Shown: piece after piece, positions 1 through 10,320 of the stretch | Numbering within the stretch: the stretch's first letter is position 1 | How the letters are laid out: every line of letters starts with the position of its first letter | DNA from: DATCYZ01 sp036526195 | GTDB taxonomy: Bacteria; Pseudomonadota; Gammaproteobacteria; Burkholderiales; SG8-39 | Assembly (NCBI GenBank): GCA_036526195.1 | Contig: DATCYZ010000029.1 | Location: 1-64,000, forward strand | DNA: 64,000 nt | Reading direction: 5' to 3' | Position numbers and translations under genes: made by a program | Notes under the pieces: generated by a model | Databases searched by the model: none | What the model saw: only the letters and a program-made list of their open reading frames with translations | What the model was told of the DNA's origin: nothing

Positions 1-1
1 G

Positions 2-1195
2 CGCCTGCGCGCGCTCGGCGTCGACACCCTGATCGTCGATCGCGAGGCGCGCATCGGCGACAACTGGCGCAAGCGCTACCACGCGCTCACGCTGCACAAC
101 CAGGTGCAGGTCAATCACCTGCCCTACATGCCGTTTCCGCCGACCTGGCCCGCTTACATCCCCAAGGACAAGCTCGCCGGCTGGTTCGAGGCCTACGCCG
201 AAAGCCTCGAACTCAACTTCTGGACCGGCACCGAGCTGGTCGGCGGCAGCCATGACGCGGCAGACGGACGCTGGAACGTCACCCTGCGCCGCAGCGACGG
301 TTCGCAGCGCACGATGCGCCCGCGCCATGTCGTGATGGCGACCGGCGTGAGCGGCATCCCGAATCGACCCGATCTTCCCGGGCTGGAGCGCTTTGCCGGC
401 ACGGTCCTGCATTCGAGCGCCTACGAAGACGGCGAAGCGTGGGCCGGGCGCCGCGCCATCGTCATCGGCACCGGCAACAGCGGCCACGACATCGCGCAGG
501 ACCTGTGCTCGAGCGGGGCGACGGTCACGCTGGTGCAACGCAGCCCGACCCTGATCGTCAATATCGAGCCGAGCGCGCAACTGCCCTATGCCCTGTACGA
601 CGAAGGCCCGCCGCTCGAGGACTGCGACCTGCTCGCGGCCTCGATGCCGCTCGAGGTCTCGCGCCGCGCCCACATCCTGCTGACCGAGAAGGCGCGGCAA
701 CTGGACAAGCCGCTGCTGGACGGGCTCGAGCGCGTCGGCTTCAAGCTCGGCTTCGGCGAAGACGGCTCGGGCTGGCAATACCTGTACCTGAGCCGCGGCG
801 GCGGCTACTACTTCAACGTCGGCTGCTCCAACCTGATCGTCGAGGGCAAGGTCGGCCTGCTGCAGGCCGCCGACATCGAGACCTTCGTTCCGCAGGGCGC
901 GAGGCTGCGCGACGGGACGACGCGGCCCGCCGACCTCGTGGTGCTGGCGACCGGCTACAAGGGCCAGGATCACCTGGTGCGCAAGCTGTTCGGCGATTCG
1001 GTCGCCGCACGGGTCGGCCCGATCTGGGGATTCGGCCCGAACCAGGAACTGCGCAGCATGTTCGTGCGCACCGGCCAGCCCGGCCTGTGGTTCATCGCCG
1101 GCAGCCTGGCGCAGTGCCGGATCTATTCGCGCACACTCGCCCTGCAGATCAAGGCCTGCGAGGCAGGGCTGCTGCCGCAGGCGCCCGCCGCCTGA
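2..1195 (+). CDS. Flavin-containing monooxygenase, C-terminal part
   Basis: This is a partial gene whose start and first FAD-binding GxGxxG lie left of the window; the open frame is intact from base 2. The visible part begins RLRALGVDTLIVD, which fits the end of the first Rossmann beta-alpha-beta unit. Further on are a second dinucleotide motif (IGTGNSGHDIAQD, bases about 466-504, NADPH binding) and the ATGY motif typical of class B flavin monooxygenases and Baeyer-Villiger enzymes (LATGYKGQD, about 946-970). Such enzymes oxygenate a soft nucleophile or ketone using NADPH and O2. The substrate is unknown. It ends 22 bp before the convergent mocA-like gene. Confidence 0.85.
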   Translation, partial: RLRALGVDTLIVDREARIGDNWRKRYHALTLHNQVQVNHLPYMPFPPTWPAYIPKDKLAGWFEAYAESLELNFWTGTELVGGSHDAADGRWNVTLRRSDGSQRTMRPRHVVMATGVSGIPNRPDLPGLERFAGTVLHSSAYEDGEAWAGRRAIVIGTGNSGHDIAQDLCSSGATVTLVQRSPTLIVNIEPSAQLPYALYDEGPPLEDCDLLAASMPLEVSRRAHILLTEKARQLDKPLLDGLERVGFKLGFGEDGSGWQYLYLSRGGGYYFNVGCSNLIVEGKVGLLQAADIETFVPQGARLRDGTTRPADLVVLATGYKGQDHLVRKLFGDSVAARVGPIWGFGPNQELRSMFVRTGQPGLWFIAGSLAQCRIYSRTLALQIKACEAGLLPQAPAA

Positions 1196-1217
1196 GGCGG
1201 AAAACCCGCGCAGGCCT

Positions 1218-1796
1218 TCAGGCCCGCGGCGGCGGCGCCACGTCGGCCGGGGTATCGATGTCGCGAATCACGCCAGGGTCGCCCACCGGCACCTTGACCA
1301 GCGCAGCCTCGTTCAGCGCAATCAGGCGGCGCGCGCCCTCGTCGCCTTCGAGCGCCTCGAGTTCGGCCCGGAAGCGCCCGGCCAGGCCCACCGGGTGGCC
1401 GCGGCGTGTGCGGAAGTACGGCGCGACGATTGCCGCGCCCGCCTCGAGCGCCTCGCGCAGGGCGACGATCGAACTCGGGCGGATGAACGGCATGTCGCCC
1501 AGCGCGACGAGGTAGGCCTCCGCGGCGCCTGCCGCGCGCACGCCGCAGGCAAGGCTCGCGCCCCTGCCCGCCTGCGCGTTCGCGCAGACGACCACCTCGC
1601 AGCCCTCGGCGGCGAGCGCGCGCGCAGTGTCGCCGTCCGCGGCGCGCACCACGGCAATCACCCGCGGCAGCACCGCCTTCAGGTGGCGCGCCGCCTGCAC
1701 CGCGACCGCAACGCCGTGCGGCAGCGCGTGAACGAGCTTGTCTGAGCCGAAGCGGGTGGACGAGCCTGCGGCGAGCAGGATCGCGACGGTGTTCAA
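1218..1796 (-). CDS. mocA: MocA/MobA-like molybdenum cofactor nucleotidyltransferase
   Basis: The 192-residue product is a GT-A-fold nucleotidyltransferase. Its N-terminus carries the nucleotide-binding signature LLAAGSSTRFGSDK, and GDMPF near residue 100 is the metal/nucleotide site of the MobA/MocA family. MocA transfers CMP to molybdopterin to make the cytosine dinucleotide cofactor used by xanthine-oxidase-family hydroxylases. The start is a TTG that overlaps the stop of xdhC (TTGA at 1796-1793), so the two are probably translationally coupled. Its position next to xdhC and CoxSLM genes supports MCD cofactor synthesis; GMP transfer (MobA) is the less likely alternative. Confidence 0.85.
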   Translation of the reverse strand: MNTVAILLAAGSSTRFGSDKLVHALPHGVAVAVQAARHLKAVLPRVIAVVRAADGDTARALAAEGCEVVVCANAQAGRGASLACGVRAAGAAEAYLVALGDMPFIRPSSIVALREALEAGAAIVAPYFRTRRGHPVGLAGRFRAELEALEGDEGARRLIALNEAALVKVPVGDPGVIRDIDTPADVAPPPRA

Positions 1797-2821
1797 GCCT
1801 TCTGCGACACCGCGCCAGGCGCGACCTCGCAGGCCGAGGGATCGAAACGCGCCGAGGTCTTCGCCGACCAGTCGGGCGTGGTGACGCCGTGGCGCACCGC
1901 GGTCATCTCGGCGAGGATCGCGACCGCGATCTCGGGCGGCGTCTTCGAGCCGATGTACAGGCCGACCGGCCCGCGCAGGCGCGCGATCTCCGCCTCCGAC
2001 AGGTCGAACTCGACGAGCCGGGCGCGGCGCGCATCGTTGTTTTTCTTCGAGCCGATCGCCCCGACGTAGAAGGCGGGCGACTTCAGCGCCTCCATCAGCG
2101 CAAGGTCGTCGATCTTCGGGTCATGCGTCAGCGCAACCACCGCGGTGTGGCCATCGAGGTTCCCCGCCGCCAGTACGTCGTCCGGCATGCCGCGATCGAG
2201 CGGCACCCCCTCGAGGGTCCAGCCGGCCGCGTACTCCTCGCGCGGGTCGATCACCATGACGGAATAATCGAGCATCTTCGCCATCGCGGCGAGGTAATGC
2301 GTGAGCTGCCCGGCGCCGATCAGCACCAGCCGCCAGCGCGGGCCGTGCACGCTGGCGAGCACCTTGCCGTCGAACTCGATGACATCGCGCGAGGTGCCCG
2401 GCGAAAGGGTCGCCTTGCCGGTCGCCATGTCGAGCCGCCGGCAGACGAGTTGCTGACGGCTGATGGTGGCCAGCAGTTCCGCCAGCCCGCTCGCCTCGGT
2501 GACCGGCTCGAGCACCACCTGCAGCGTGCCGCCGCAGGGCAGGCCCCAGCGCGTGGCTTCCTCGTTGGTGACGCCGTAGGTCACCAGTTGCGGGCGCTCG
2601 GCGGCGAGCGCCTTCGCCCGCACCTTCTCGATCAGGTCGTCCTCGACGCAGCCCCCGGAGACCGAGCCGACCACCTGTCCGTCGTCGCGGATCACCACCA
2701 TCGCGCCCACCGGGCGCGGTGCCGAGCCCCAGGTCTTGACGATGGTGCCGAGCGTCGCCCGCCGGCCCGCCGCGCGCCAGGCTTCGGCGCTCTTCAGTAC
2801 TTCCATGTCAACGCTGTCCAT
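1793..2821 (-). CDS. xdhC: XdhC-family molybdenum cofactor insertion chaperone
   Basis: The product is about 342 residues. The N-terminal XdhC/CoxI domain has VKTWGSAPRPVGAMVV, SVSGGCVE with the conserved cysteine, and WGLPCGGTLQV with a second. The C-terminal Rossmann-like XdhC_C domain carries LIGAGQLTHYLA and YVGAIGSKKN. XdhC proteins bind the Mo cofactor, promote its sulfuration and insert it into xanthine-oxidase-type apoenzymes. I chose the ATG at 2821 because GGAGAGG precedes it at good spacing; the frame extends 24 codons further upstream without a good ribosome site. It is transcribed divergently from the CoxSLM genes and coupled to mocA. Confidence 0.92.
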   Translation of the reverse strand: MDSVDMEVLKSAEAWRAAGRRATLGTIVKTWGSAPRPVGAMVVIRDDGQVVGSVSGGCVEDDLIEKVRAKALAAERPQLVTYGVTNEEATRWGLPCGGTLQVVLEPVTEASGLAELLATISRQQLVCRRLDMATGKATLSPGTSRDVIEFDGKVLASVHGPRWRLVLIGAGQLTHYLAAMAKMLDYSVMVIDPREEYAAGWTLEGVPLDRGMPDDVLAAGNLDGHTAVVALTHDPKIDDLALMEALKSPAFYVGAIGSKKNNDARRARLVEFDLSEAEIARLRGPVGLYIGSKTPPEIAVAILAEMTAVRHGVTTPDWSAKTSARFDPSACEVAPGAVSQKA

Positions 2822-2861
2822 CGCCGCCTCTCCGGGGTGAAGGTCTTGCAGGTTTGACAGT

Positions 2862-2890
2862 TTATATTCCCGGGAGTTTCCGCGGCGCAA
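2862..2890 (-). promoter_or_regulatory. Candidate sigma-70 promoter for xdhC-mocA
   Basis: On the minus strand TTGCGC (2890-2885) and ATATAA (2867-2862) are separated by exactly 17 bp, and the AT-rich -10 stands out in a GC-rich background. Transcription would begin about 30 bases before the xdhC ATG. This is inference from consensus matching only. Confidence 0.4.
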
Positions 2891-2892
2891 CA

Positions 2893-2921
2893 TTGCGGAG
2901 GCCCGATGCCTTGGTTAGCAT
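2893..2921 (+). promoter_or_regulatory. Candidate sigma-70 promoter for the first CoxSLM operon
   Basis: TTGCGG (2893-2898), a 17-bp spacer and TAGCAT (2916-2921) lie about 100 bp upstream of the CoxS start and back-to-back with the candidate xdhC promoter. Both hexamers match four of six consensus positions, so the call is weak. A shared regulator could act on both directions. Confidence 0.3.
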
Positions 2922-3023
2922 ACGCCACGCAAGCCATCGCGTGCCACGCCCCGCACCAGGAAATCCGGCCCGCGGGCGCCACGGCACCCCATCCGCACAA
3001 GAATGAAGATTGAAGGAGGCGTC

Positions 3024-3503
3024 ATGTCAGTCAAGGTATCCATGAAAGTGAACGGCAAGGCAGTCTCGGCCGAGGTCGAGGAACGCACGCTGCTGGTCAC
3101 GTTCATCCGCGAGCACCTGCTGCTCACCGGCACCCACGTGGGCTGCGACACCGCGCAATGCGGCGCCTGTACCGTCAGCATGAACGGCGGCGCGGTGAAG
3201 GCCTGTTCGATGCTCGCCATGCAGGCCGAGGGCGCCGAGATCACCACCATCGAGGGCGTGGCGAAGCCCGACGGCACCCTGCACCCGATGCAGGCGGCGT
3301 TCAAGGAACACCACGGCCTGCAGTGCGGCTTCTGCACCCCCGGTATGGTGATGAACGCCATCGATTACGCGACCCGCCACCCCAGCCCCTCGGAGCAGGA
3401 CATCCGCGAGGCGCTCGACGGCAACCTGTGCCGCTGCACCGGCTACCACAACATCGTCAAGTCCATTGCCGCAGGCGCCAAGGCAATGGCCTCGGCCAAG
3501 TAA
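3024..3503 (+). CDS. Mo-hydroxylase small subunit, two [2Fe-2S] (CoxS type), locus 1
   Basis: This 159-residue protein holds both clusters of the family. The plant-ferredoxin type is at Cys41, Cys46, Cys49 and Cys61 (CDTAQCGAC...C), and the second is at Cys101, Cys104, Cys136 and Cys138 (QCGFC...CRC). It passes electrons from the Mo site in the large subunit to FAD in the medium subunit. The ATG at 3024 is preceded by a near-perfect AGGAGG (3014-3019); an ATG seven codons earlier is less likely. It is first in an S-L-M operon, 10 bp ahead of the large subunit gene. Confidence 0.95.
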   Translation: MSVKVSMKVNGKAVSAEVEERTLLVTFIREHLLLTGTHVGCDTAQCGACTVSMNGGAVKACSMLAMQAEGAEITTIEGVAKPDGTLHPMQAAFKEHHGLQCGFCTPGMVMNAIDYATRHPSPSEQDIREALDGNLCRCTGYHNIVKSIAAGAKAMASAK

Positions 3504-3513
3504 GGAGCACGTC

Positions 3514-5871
<2,358 letters not shown>

Positions 5872-5880
5872 GAGATCACC

Positions 5881-6678
5881 ATGCACGCATTCAAGTACCA
5901 CCGCCCCGCCAGCGTGAAAGACGCGGAGGCACTCGCCACCAAGAACGCCGAGGGGCGCCTCCTCGCCGGCGGCCAGAGCCTGGTGCAGGCGATGAAGCTG
6001 CGCCTGTCCTCGCCCACCGACCTGATCGACCTCGGCACCATCAAGGAACTCACCGGCATCAAGGTCTCGGGCGGCACGGTCGAGATTGGCGCCATGACGC
6101 GCCATTCCGAGGTGCACCGGTCGGCCGAAGTGAAGAAGGCCATTCCGGCCCTCGCCGCGCTCGCCGGCATGATCGGCGACCGGCAGGTACGCAACATGGG
6201 CACGATCGGCGGCTCGCTCGCCAACAACGACCCTGCAGCCGACTACCCGGGCGCGGTGCTCGGCCTGGGCGCCACGATCACCACCAACAAGCGCAAAATC
6301 GAGGCCGACAAGTTCTTCACTGGCCTGTACGAGACCGCGCTCAAGCCCGGGGAGATCATCACCTCGGTGTCCTTCCCGGTGCCGAAGCGCGCCGCCTACA
6401 CCAAGTTCAAGAACCCGGCCTCGCGCTTTGCCATCGTCGGCGTGTTCGTTGCCGAGACCGCGAGCGGCGTGCGGGTTGCGGTGACCGGCGCGGGGGCCTG
6501 CGCCTTCCGGCAGACCGACATGGAGAAGGCGCTGGGCGCGAAGTTCGCGGCCGAGTCGATCGCCAAGGTGAAGGTCAAGCCCGACGACCTGAACACCGAC
6601 CTGCACGCGAGCGCCGAGTACCGCGCGCACCTGATCGGCGTGATGGCCAAGCGCGCCGTCGAAGCCGCGCTGAAGTAG
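5881..6678 (+). CDS. Mo-hydroxylase FAD subunit (CoxM type), locus 1
   Basis: The 265-residue FAD-binding subunit has both flavin-binding motifs of the family, AGGQSL at residues 29-34 and TIGGSLANNDPAADYPG from about residue 108, followed by the CO dehydrogenase flavoprotein C-terminal domain. It takes electrons from the small subunit and hands them to the physiological acceptor. There is no four-cysteine insertion like that of 4-hydroxybenzoyl-CoA reductase HcrB. It is the last gene of the S-L-M operon and is followed 20 bp later by a strong terminator. Confidence 0.94.
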   Translation: MHAFKYHRPASVKDAEALATKNAEGRLLAGGQSLVQAMKLRLSSPTDLIDLGTIKELTGIKVSGGTVEIGAMTRHSEVHRSAEVKKAIPALAALAGMIGDRQVRNMGTIGGSLANNDPAADYPGAVLGLGATITTNKRKIEADKFFTGLYETALKPGEIITSVSFPVPKRAAYTKFKNPASRFAIVGVFVAETASGVRVAVTGAGACAFRQTDMEKALGAKFAAESIAKVKVKPDDLNTDLHASAEYRAHLIGVMAKRAVEAALK

Positions 6679-6697
6679 GCCGCGCGGGCGGAACCAC

Positions 6698-6720
6698 AAG
6701 CCCGCTTCGGCGGGCTTTTT
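6698..6720 (+). terminator. Rho-independent terminator of CoxSLM operon 1
   Basis: An 8-bp perfect stem (AAGCCCGC / GCGGGCTT) is closed by a stable TTCG tetraloop at 6706-6709 and followed by a T run to 6720. It lies 20 bp after the CoxM stop, so it closes the operon and separates it from the small gene at 6752. Confidence 0.93.
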
Positions 6721-6751
6721 CGTTATTGCCATTGCATCTGGAGAGACCGGA

Positions 6752-7009
6752 ATGAAACTGACACTGTTCGACTGCGACGCCCCTGCCGCCGACATCGAGG
6801 CGGGCGCGGCGGCGGCGGCAAAGCTGATCGAGAGCCGCGGCTTTACCGTCGAGACCGCCTACAAGGCCGTCATGGCGCGCTCGGAGCGCGGCCGCTTCGA
6901 GCGCCGCATCGCCAAGGCCTGGGACGACGCCGAGGATGAGGCGCTGCGCGTGGTCTACAAGGGCGAGGAACCGCCAGACGGTCCGGTGCTGGGGCCGGTG
7001 GAGTCCTGA
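6752..7009 (+). CDS. Hypothetical 85-residue protein
   Basis: A short reading frame with a clear ribosome site (GGAGAGACC about 8 bp before the ATG at 6752) lies just after the CoxSLM terminator. The product is acidic overall with a basic central helix (MARSERGRFERRIAKAW) and no membrane segment, signal peptide or cysteine motif apart from one Cys near the N-terminus. I do not recognise the family. The coding bias matches neighbouring genes, so it is probably real. Confidence 0.6.
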   Translation: MKLTLFDCDAPAADIEAGAAAAAKLIESRGFTVETAYKAVMARSERGRFERRIAKAWDDAEDEALRVVYKGEEPPDGPVLGPVES

Positions 7010-7038
7010 GCCCGGCACCCGCGCACACGGAAACGAAC

Positions 7039-7056
7039 GGGGCGCCGAGGCGCCCC
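7039..7056. repeat. GC-rich hairpin between convergent genes
   Basis: GGGGCGCC-GA-GGCGCCCC is a perfect 8-bp inverted repeat in the 150-bp gap between the hypothetical gene and the convergent Bug receptor gene. There is no T run, so it is not a classic terminator, although it could help stop or stabilise converging transcripts. Confidence 0.6.
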
Positions 7057-7061
7057 GGGAC

Positions 7062-7109
7062 GAACCGGACGCCAGAGCGTCCGGAAAGGAACCGGACGCC
7101 AGAGCGTCC
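7062..7109. repeat. Two tandem copies of a 21-bp hairpin unit
   Basis: The unit (7062-7082 and 7089-7109) is an exact direct repeat separated by six bases. Each copy contains GGACGC-CAGA-GCGTCC, a 6-bp stem with a four-base loop; in the first copy the stem extends to 8 bp (CCGGACGC/GCGTCCGG). The second copy abuts the AT-rich palindrome at 7114. Confidence 0.85.
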
Positions 7110-7133
7110 TATGTAGTAACATATATGTTACTA
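7092..7133. repeat. Bipartite element: CCGGACGCC-N14-AGTAACATATATGTTACT (copy 1)
   Basis: CCGGACGCC at 7092-7100 is followed after exactly 14 bp by the perfect palindrome AGTAACATATATGTTACT at 7115-7132 (20 bp palindromic with the flanking T and A). The same two blocks with the same spacing recur at 57530-57570. Both copies sit between convergent genes. The palindrome is strikingly AT-rich for this genome. Its function is unknown; it could be a protein-binding site or a dispersed intergenic repeat. Confidence 0.85.
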
Positions 7134-7159
7134 TACGACCAGAACCGGCGTCAGGCGCT

Positions 7160-8128
7160 TCATTGCGCCTGGATGCCGGCCTCCTTGATCACCTTCGACC
7201 ACTTCGCCATCTCGTTGCGGATGTAGGCGTCGAACTGCTCCGGGCTGTTGCCCACCGGCAGCAGCCCGCGCGCGACGAAGGCCTGCTTCACGTCGGGCTG
7301 GTTCAGGGCCTTGACCACTTCCTGGTTCAAGCGGTCGACCACCGCCTTGGGCGTGCCCGCCGTGGTGAGGAAGCCGTGCCAGATTCCGGTGTCGTAGCCC
7401 GGGATGCCGGCCTCGGCCACCGTCGGGATGTCCGGCGCCTGCTCGGCGCGCTGCGCCGAGGACACGGCGATGGCGCGCAGCTTGCCCGCCTTCACGTGCT
7501 GCAGCGGGAGCAGCATGTTGTCGAACATCAGCGGCACGGTGCCCGCGAGCAGGTCGGTGTAGGCCGGCGCGGTGCCCTTGTAGGCGATGTGGGTCATCTT
7601 CGTGCCGCTCAGGTTGGTGAGCAGTTCCATCGCGAAGTGCTGCGAGCTGCCGATGCCACCCGAGGCGAAGTTGAGCTTGCCCGGGTTCGCCTTGGCGTAG
7701 GCCACCAGCGACTTGAGGTCGGTCACCGGCAGCGACGGGTGCGTCACCAGCAGCAGCGGCCCTGTCACCAGGAGGGAAACCGGGGCCAGGTCCTTCAGCG
7801 TGTCATAGGGCAGCTTGGCCACGAGGTAGGGGTTGGTGGCATGGCCGAAGGCGCACAGCACCAGCGTATGCCCGTCGGGCGTCGCCTTGGCGACCGCATC
7901 GGTGCCGACGATGCCGTTGGCGCCGGGCTTGTTTTCCACCACCACGGTCTGGCCGAGGCTTTCGCCCATCTTCTGCGCGATGGCACGGCCCATGTAGTCC
8001 GTCGCGCCGCCCGGCGCGAAGGGCACGATCACCCGGATCGTGCGTTGCGAGAGCGGCTGCGCCGCGAGGTTGCCGGCCATGAACACGGCGGCGAGGGCCA
8101 GCAGTCCTGCTTTCCATTTCAGTTTCAT
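7160..8128 (-). CDS. Bug-family tripartite tricarboxylate transporter receptor
   Basis: The 322-residue periplasmic solute-binding protein has a Sec signal peptide (MKLKWKAGLLALAAVFMAGNL then AAQ) and the Bug signature at the start of the mature chain (IRVIVPFAPGGATDYMGRAIA). It also has the ENKPGANG and NFASGGIGSSQH ligand-loop segments. GAGGAG precedes the ATG. No TctA/TctB membrane genes are nearby, as is usual for orphan Bug receptors in Burkholderiales. It is the last gene of a unit with a D-2-hydroxyacid dehydrogenase and an enolase-superfamily enzyme, so an acidic hydroxy- or sugar-acid ligand is plausible. Confidence 0.92.
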   Translation of the reverse strand: MKLKWKAGLLALAAVFMAGNLAAQPLSQRTIRVIVPFAPGGATDYMGRAIAQKMGESLGQTVVVENKPGANGIVGTDAVAKATPDGHTLVLCAFGHATNPYLVAKLPYDTLKDLAPVSLLVTGPLLLVTHPSLPVTDLKSLVAYAKANPGKLNFASGGIGSSQHFAMELLTNLSGTKMTHIAYKGTAPAYTDLLAGTVPLMFDNMLLPLQHVKAGKLRAIAVSSAQRAEQAPDIPTVAEAGIPGYDTGIWHGFLTTAGTPKAVVDRLNQEVVKALNQPDVKQAFVARGLLPVGNSPEQFDAYIRNEMAKWSKVIKEAGIQAQ

Positions 8129-8169
8129 TTCAATGTTCTCCTCAGGGAACGTCAACGATCGGGATGCGT

Positions 8170-9150
8170 TCAGGCAGGCACCGCGCGACGCGCGCGCGGC
8201 CAGACTTGCGGATTGACGAAGTTCAGCGGGCGCTCCCCCGCCAGCAGGCGCAGCACCTCGCGCGCCGCGCCCTCGCCCATGCGGCGCGAGGCTTCCGGCG
8301 TGAGCCCGGCGGCATGCGGCGTCAGCAGCACGTTCTCCAGGCCGAGGAACGGGTGCGTACGCGCGATCGGCTGCTCGGCGTACACGTCGATGGCGGCCCC
8401 GCCGAGACGCCCCTCGGCAAGCGCGCGCGCCAGCGCCTGCTCGTCGATCACCGCGCCGCGCGCCGCGTTCACGACGAACGCCTGCGGCTTCATCAGCGCC
8501 AGGCGCCGGGCATCGAGCAGGTGCCGTGTTTCGGGAGTCAGGGGACAGCTGAACGAGACGAAGTCGCTCTCCGCGAACAGCGCATCGAGCGCCGTCGGCA
8601 CGACGAACGCCGGCAGGGCGTCCATCCTGCGCTGGTGCCCGAGCACCCGCATGCCGAAGCCGTGGTGGCAGATCTCCGCGAGGCGGGTGCCGATCGCGCC
8701 GAGGCCGACGATGCCGATCGTCCGGCCGGCAAGCTCCCGCGTGCTGCCGGCGTGGCGCCGGGCCTCGTTCCAGCCGGCGTCGCGCAAGGCGCGATCCATG
8801 GCCGGGAGCCGGCGCGCGAGCGCAAGCAGCGCGCCGATGCAGTACTCGGCCACGGCCCCGGCATTCACGCCGGGGACATTGGCCACCGGGACGTCCTGCA
8901 CGGTCGCGGCGTCGACCGGAATCAGGTCGAGCCCGGTGCCATGCCGCACGATGCCGAGCAGCCGGTGCGGGCGATCCAGCAGGTCCGCCGGCAGTTGCGT
9001 GCGCACCACCAGCACGTCCGCGTCCCCGACCATGCGCCGCAGGGTGTCCGCGGAAGGATCCGGCGCGACGACGATCTCCGCATGGCCCGCGAGCATGGCG
9101 TCGGCCACCGGGTCCATGGCGATCGAGGCAAGGATCTTCGGCAGGGCCAT
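8170..9150 (-). CDS. D-2-hydroxyacid dehydrogenase family protein
   Basis: The 326-residue product is an NAD(P)-dependent D-isomer 2-hydroxyacid dehydrogenase. The Rossmann motif is IGIVGLGAIGTRLAEI, and the catalytic Arg (VNAARGAVID), Glu (DVYAEQP) and His (LTPHAAGLT) are all present. It would interconvert a 2-keto acid and a D-2-hydroxy acid. The ATG at 9150 lies 8 bp after the stop of the enolase-superfamily gene, and the Bug receptor gene follows 41 bp downstream. An SerA-like role in serine synthesis is less likely given this catabolic context and the lack of an ACT domain. Confidence 0.88.
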   Translation of the reverse strand: MALPKILASIAMDPVADAMLAGHAEIVVAPDPSADTLRRMVGDADVLVVRTQLPADLLDRPHRLLGIVRHGTGLDLIPVDAATVQDVPVANVPGVNAGAVAEYCIGALLALARRLPAMDRALRDAGWNEARRHAGSTRELAGRTIGIVGLGAIGTRLAEICHHGFGMRVLGHQRRMDALPAFVVPTALDALFAESDFVSFSCPLTPETRHLLDARRLALMKPQAFVVNAARGAVIDEQALARALAEGRLGGAAIDVYAEQPIARTHPFLGLENVLLTPHAAGLTPEASRRMGEGAAREVLRLLAGERPLNFVNPQVWPRARRAVPA

Positions 9151-9158
9151 GGCGCGGC

Positions 9159-10298
9159 TCAGGCCACCCGGTACTTGTCGAGGATGGCGCGATCGATCTC
9201 GATACCCAGGCCGGGGCCGGTCGGCACCTCGACCCAGCCGCGCGCATGGGTGATGGGCACCTGGCTCAGCTGGTCGCGGAACGGGTTGAAGGTCTGCTCG
9301 TACTCCAGCAGCGGCGGCATCGGCACCAGGCAGGGCGGGCACTCGGGCAGCGAGGCGAGGTAGTGCAGCGTCGCCGCGAGCCCGATGGCGGTGCCCCAGG
9401 CGTGCGGCACGCACTGGGTGCCGTGCGCCTGCGCGAGCGCGGCGATCTTCTTGCACTCGGTGAGGCCGCCCGCCGCGCAGACATCCGGCTGCACGATGTC
9501 CATGGCACGGCGCACCAGGATCTCGCGGAAGCTGAACTTGGTGAACTCGTTCTCGCCGCCGGCCACCGCCATGTCGAGCGCCCGCGTCACCTCGACATAG
9601 CCCTCGAGGTCCTCGGGCGACACCGGCTCCTCGAACCAGGCCACGTTCAGCTTTTCGAGCTCGCGGCCGATGTTGATCGCCTGCGGCACGTTGAAGCAGT
9701 GGTTCGCGTCCACCATCAGGTCCACGTCCGGGCCGATGGCGTCGCGCACCGCGGCCACGCGCGCGATGTCCTTCTTCAGCGAGCCCAGCCCGATCTTCAT
9801 CTTCACTGCGCGAAAGCCCTGCTCGACGTAGCCGAGGGCTTCCTCGACCGCCTCCTCGTTCAGCCGGTTCATGTCGCGGAAGTACAGGCCGGTGGCGTAG
9901 GACTCGACGCGGGTGCGAAACGCCCCGCCCAGCAGCTTGTGCACCGGCTTGTTGCAGGCCTTGCCGATGATGTCCCAGAGCGCGATGTCGACGCCGCTGA
10001 TGCTCGAGATCGTCATGCCGGTGAGGCCGTAATCCTTCACCTTGTTGTAGAGCGCCTCCCAGATCACCTCGACGTCGAAGGGATCGCGACCGATGAGCGA
10101 GGGCTTGAGCAGGGTGTCGACGATGCTCTTGTTGACCGCGGCCGGGCCGTAGCAGTCGCCCCAGCCGGTGAGGCCCTCGTCGGTCAGGATCTCGACCACC
10201 AGCGCGCCCTTGGTCTTGTAGGTCCAGCCGCGCGCGGAGGTGAACGGTTCGTCGACCGGGACCGAAAGCTGGTGGCTGATGACGTCGGTGATCTTCAT
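9159..10298 (-). CDS. Mandelate racemase/muconate-lactonizing enzyme family protein
   Basis: This 379-residue enolase-superfamily enzyme has all metal and catalytic residues in place. KxK (Lys166, Lys168) lies on the second strand, Asp197 (VDANH), Glu223 (WFEEP) and Glu249 (GGEN) form the Mg site, Asp272 is in QPDV and His299 in PHAWG, as in mandelate racemase and acid-sugar dehydratases. It probably dehydrates or epimerises a hydroxy/sugar acid; the product could feed the adjacent D-2-hydroxyacid dehydrogenase. The gene follows a 12-bp palindrome (10321-10332), the likely operator of the upstream GntR regulator. Confidence 0.9.
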   Translation of the reverse strand: MKITDVISHQLSVPVDEPFTSARGWTYKTKGALVVEILTDEGLTGWGDCYGPAAVNKSIVDTLLKPSLIGRDPFDVEVIWEALYNKVKDYGLTGMTISSISGVDIALWDIIGKACNKPVHKLLGGAFRTRVESYATGLYFRDMNRLNEEAVEEALGYVEQGFRAVKMKIGLGSLKKDIARVAAVRDAIGPDVDLMVDANHCFNVPQAINIGRELEKLNVAWFEEPVSPEDLEGYVEVTRALDMAVAGGENEFTKFSFREILVRRAMDIVQPDVCAAGGLTECKKIAALAQAHGTQCVPHAWGTAIGLAATLHYLASLPECPPCLVPMPPLLEYEQTFNPFRDQLSQVPITHARGWVEVPTGPGLGIEIDRAILDKYRVA

Positions 10299-10320
10299 GG
10301 CGGGCCGGGGTCCGGATCAA

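Noticed and set aside
7114..7133. AT palindrome read as an ordinary terminator
   Set aside because: The stem is mostly A-T pairs with no following T run, and the same sequence with a fixed companion block recurs elsewhere, which fits a recognition site better than a terminator.
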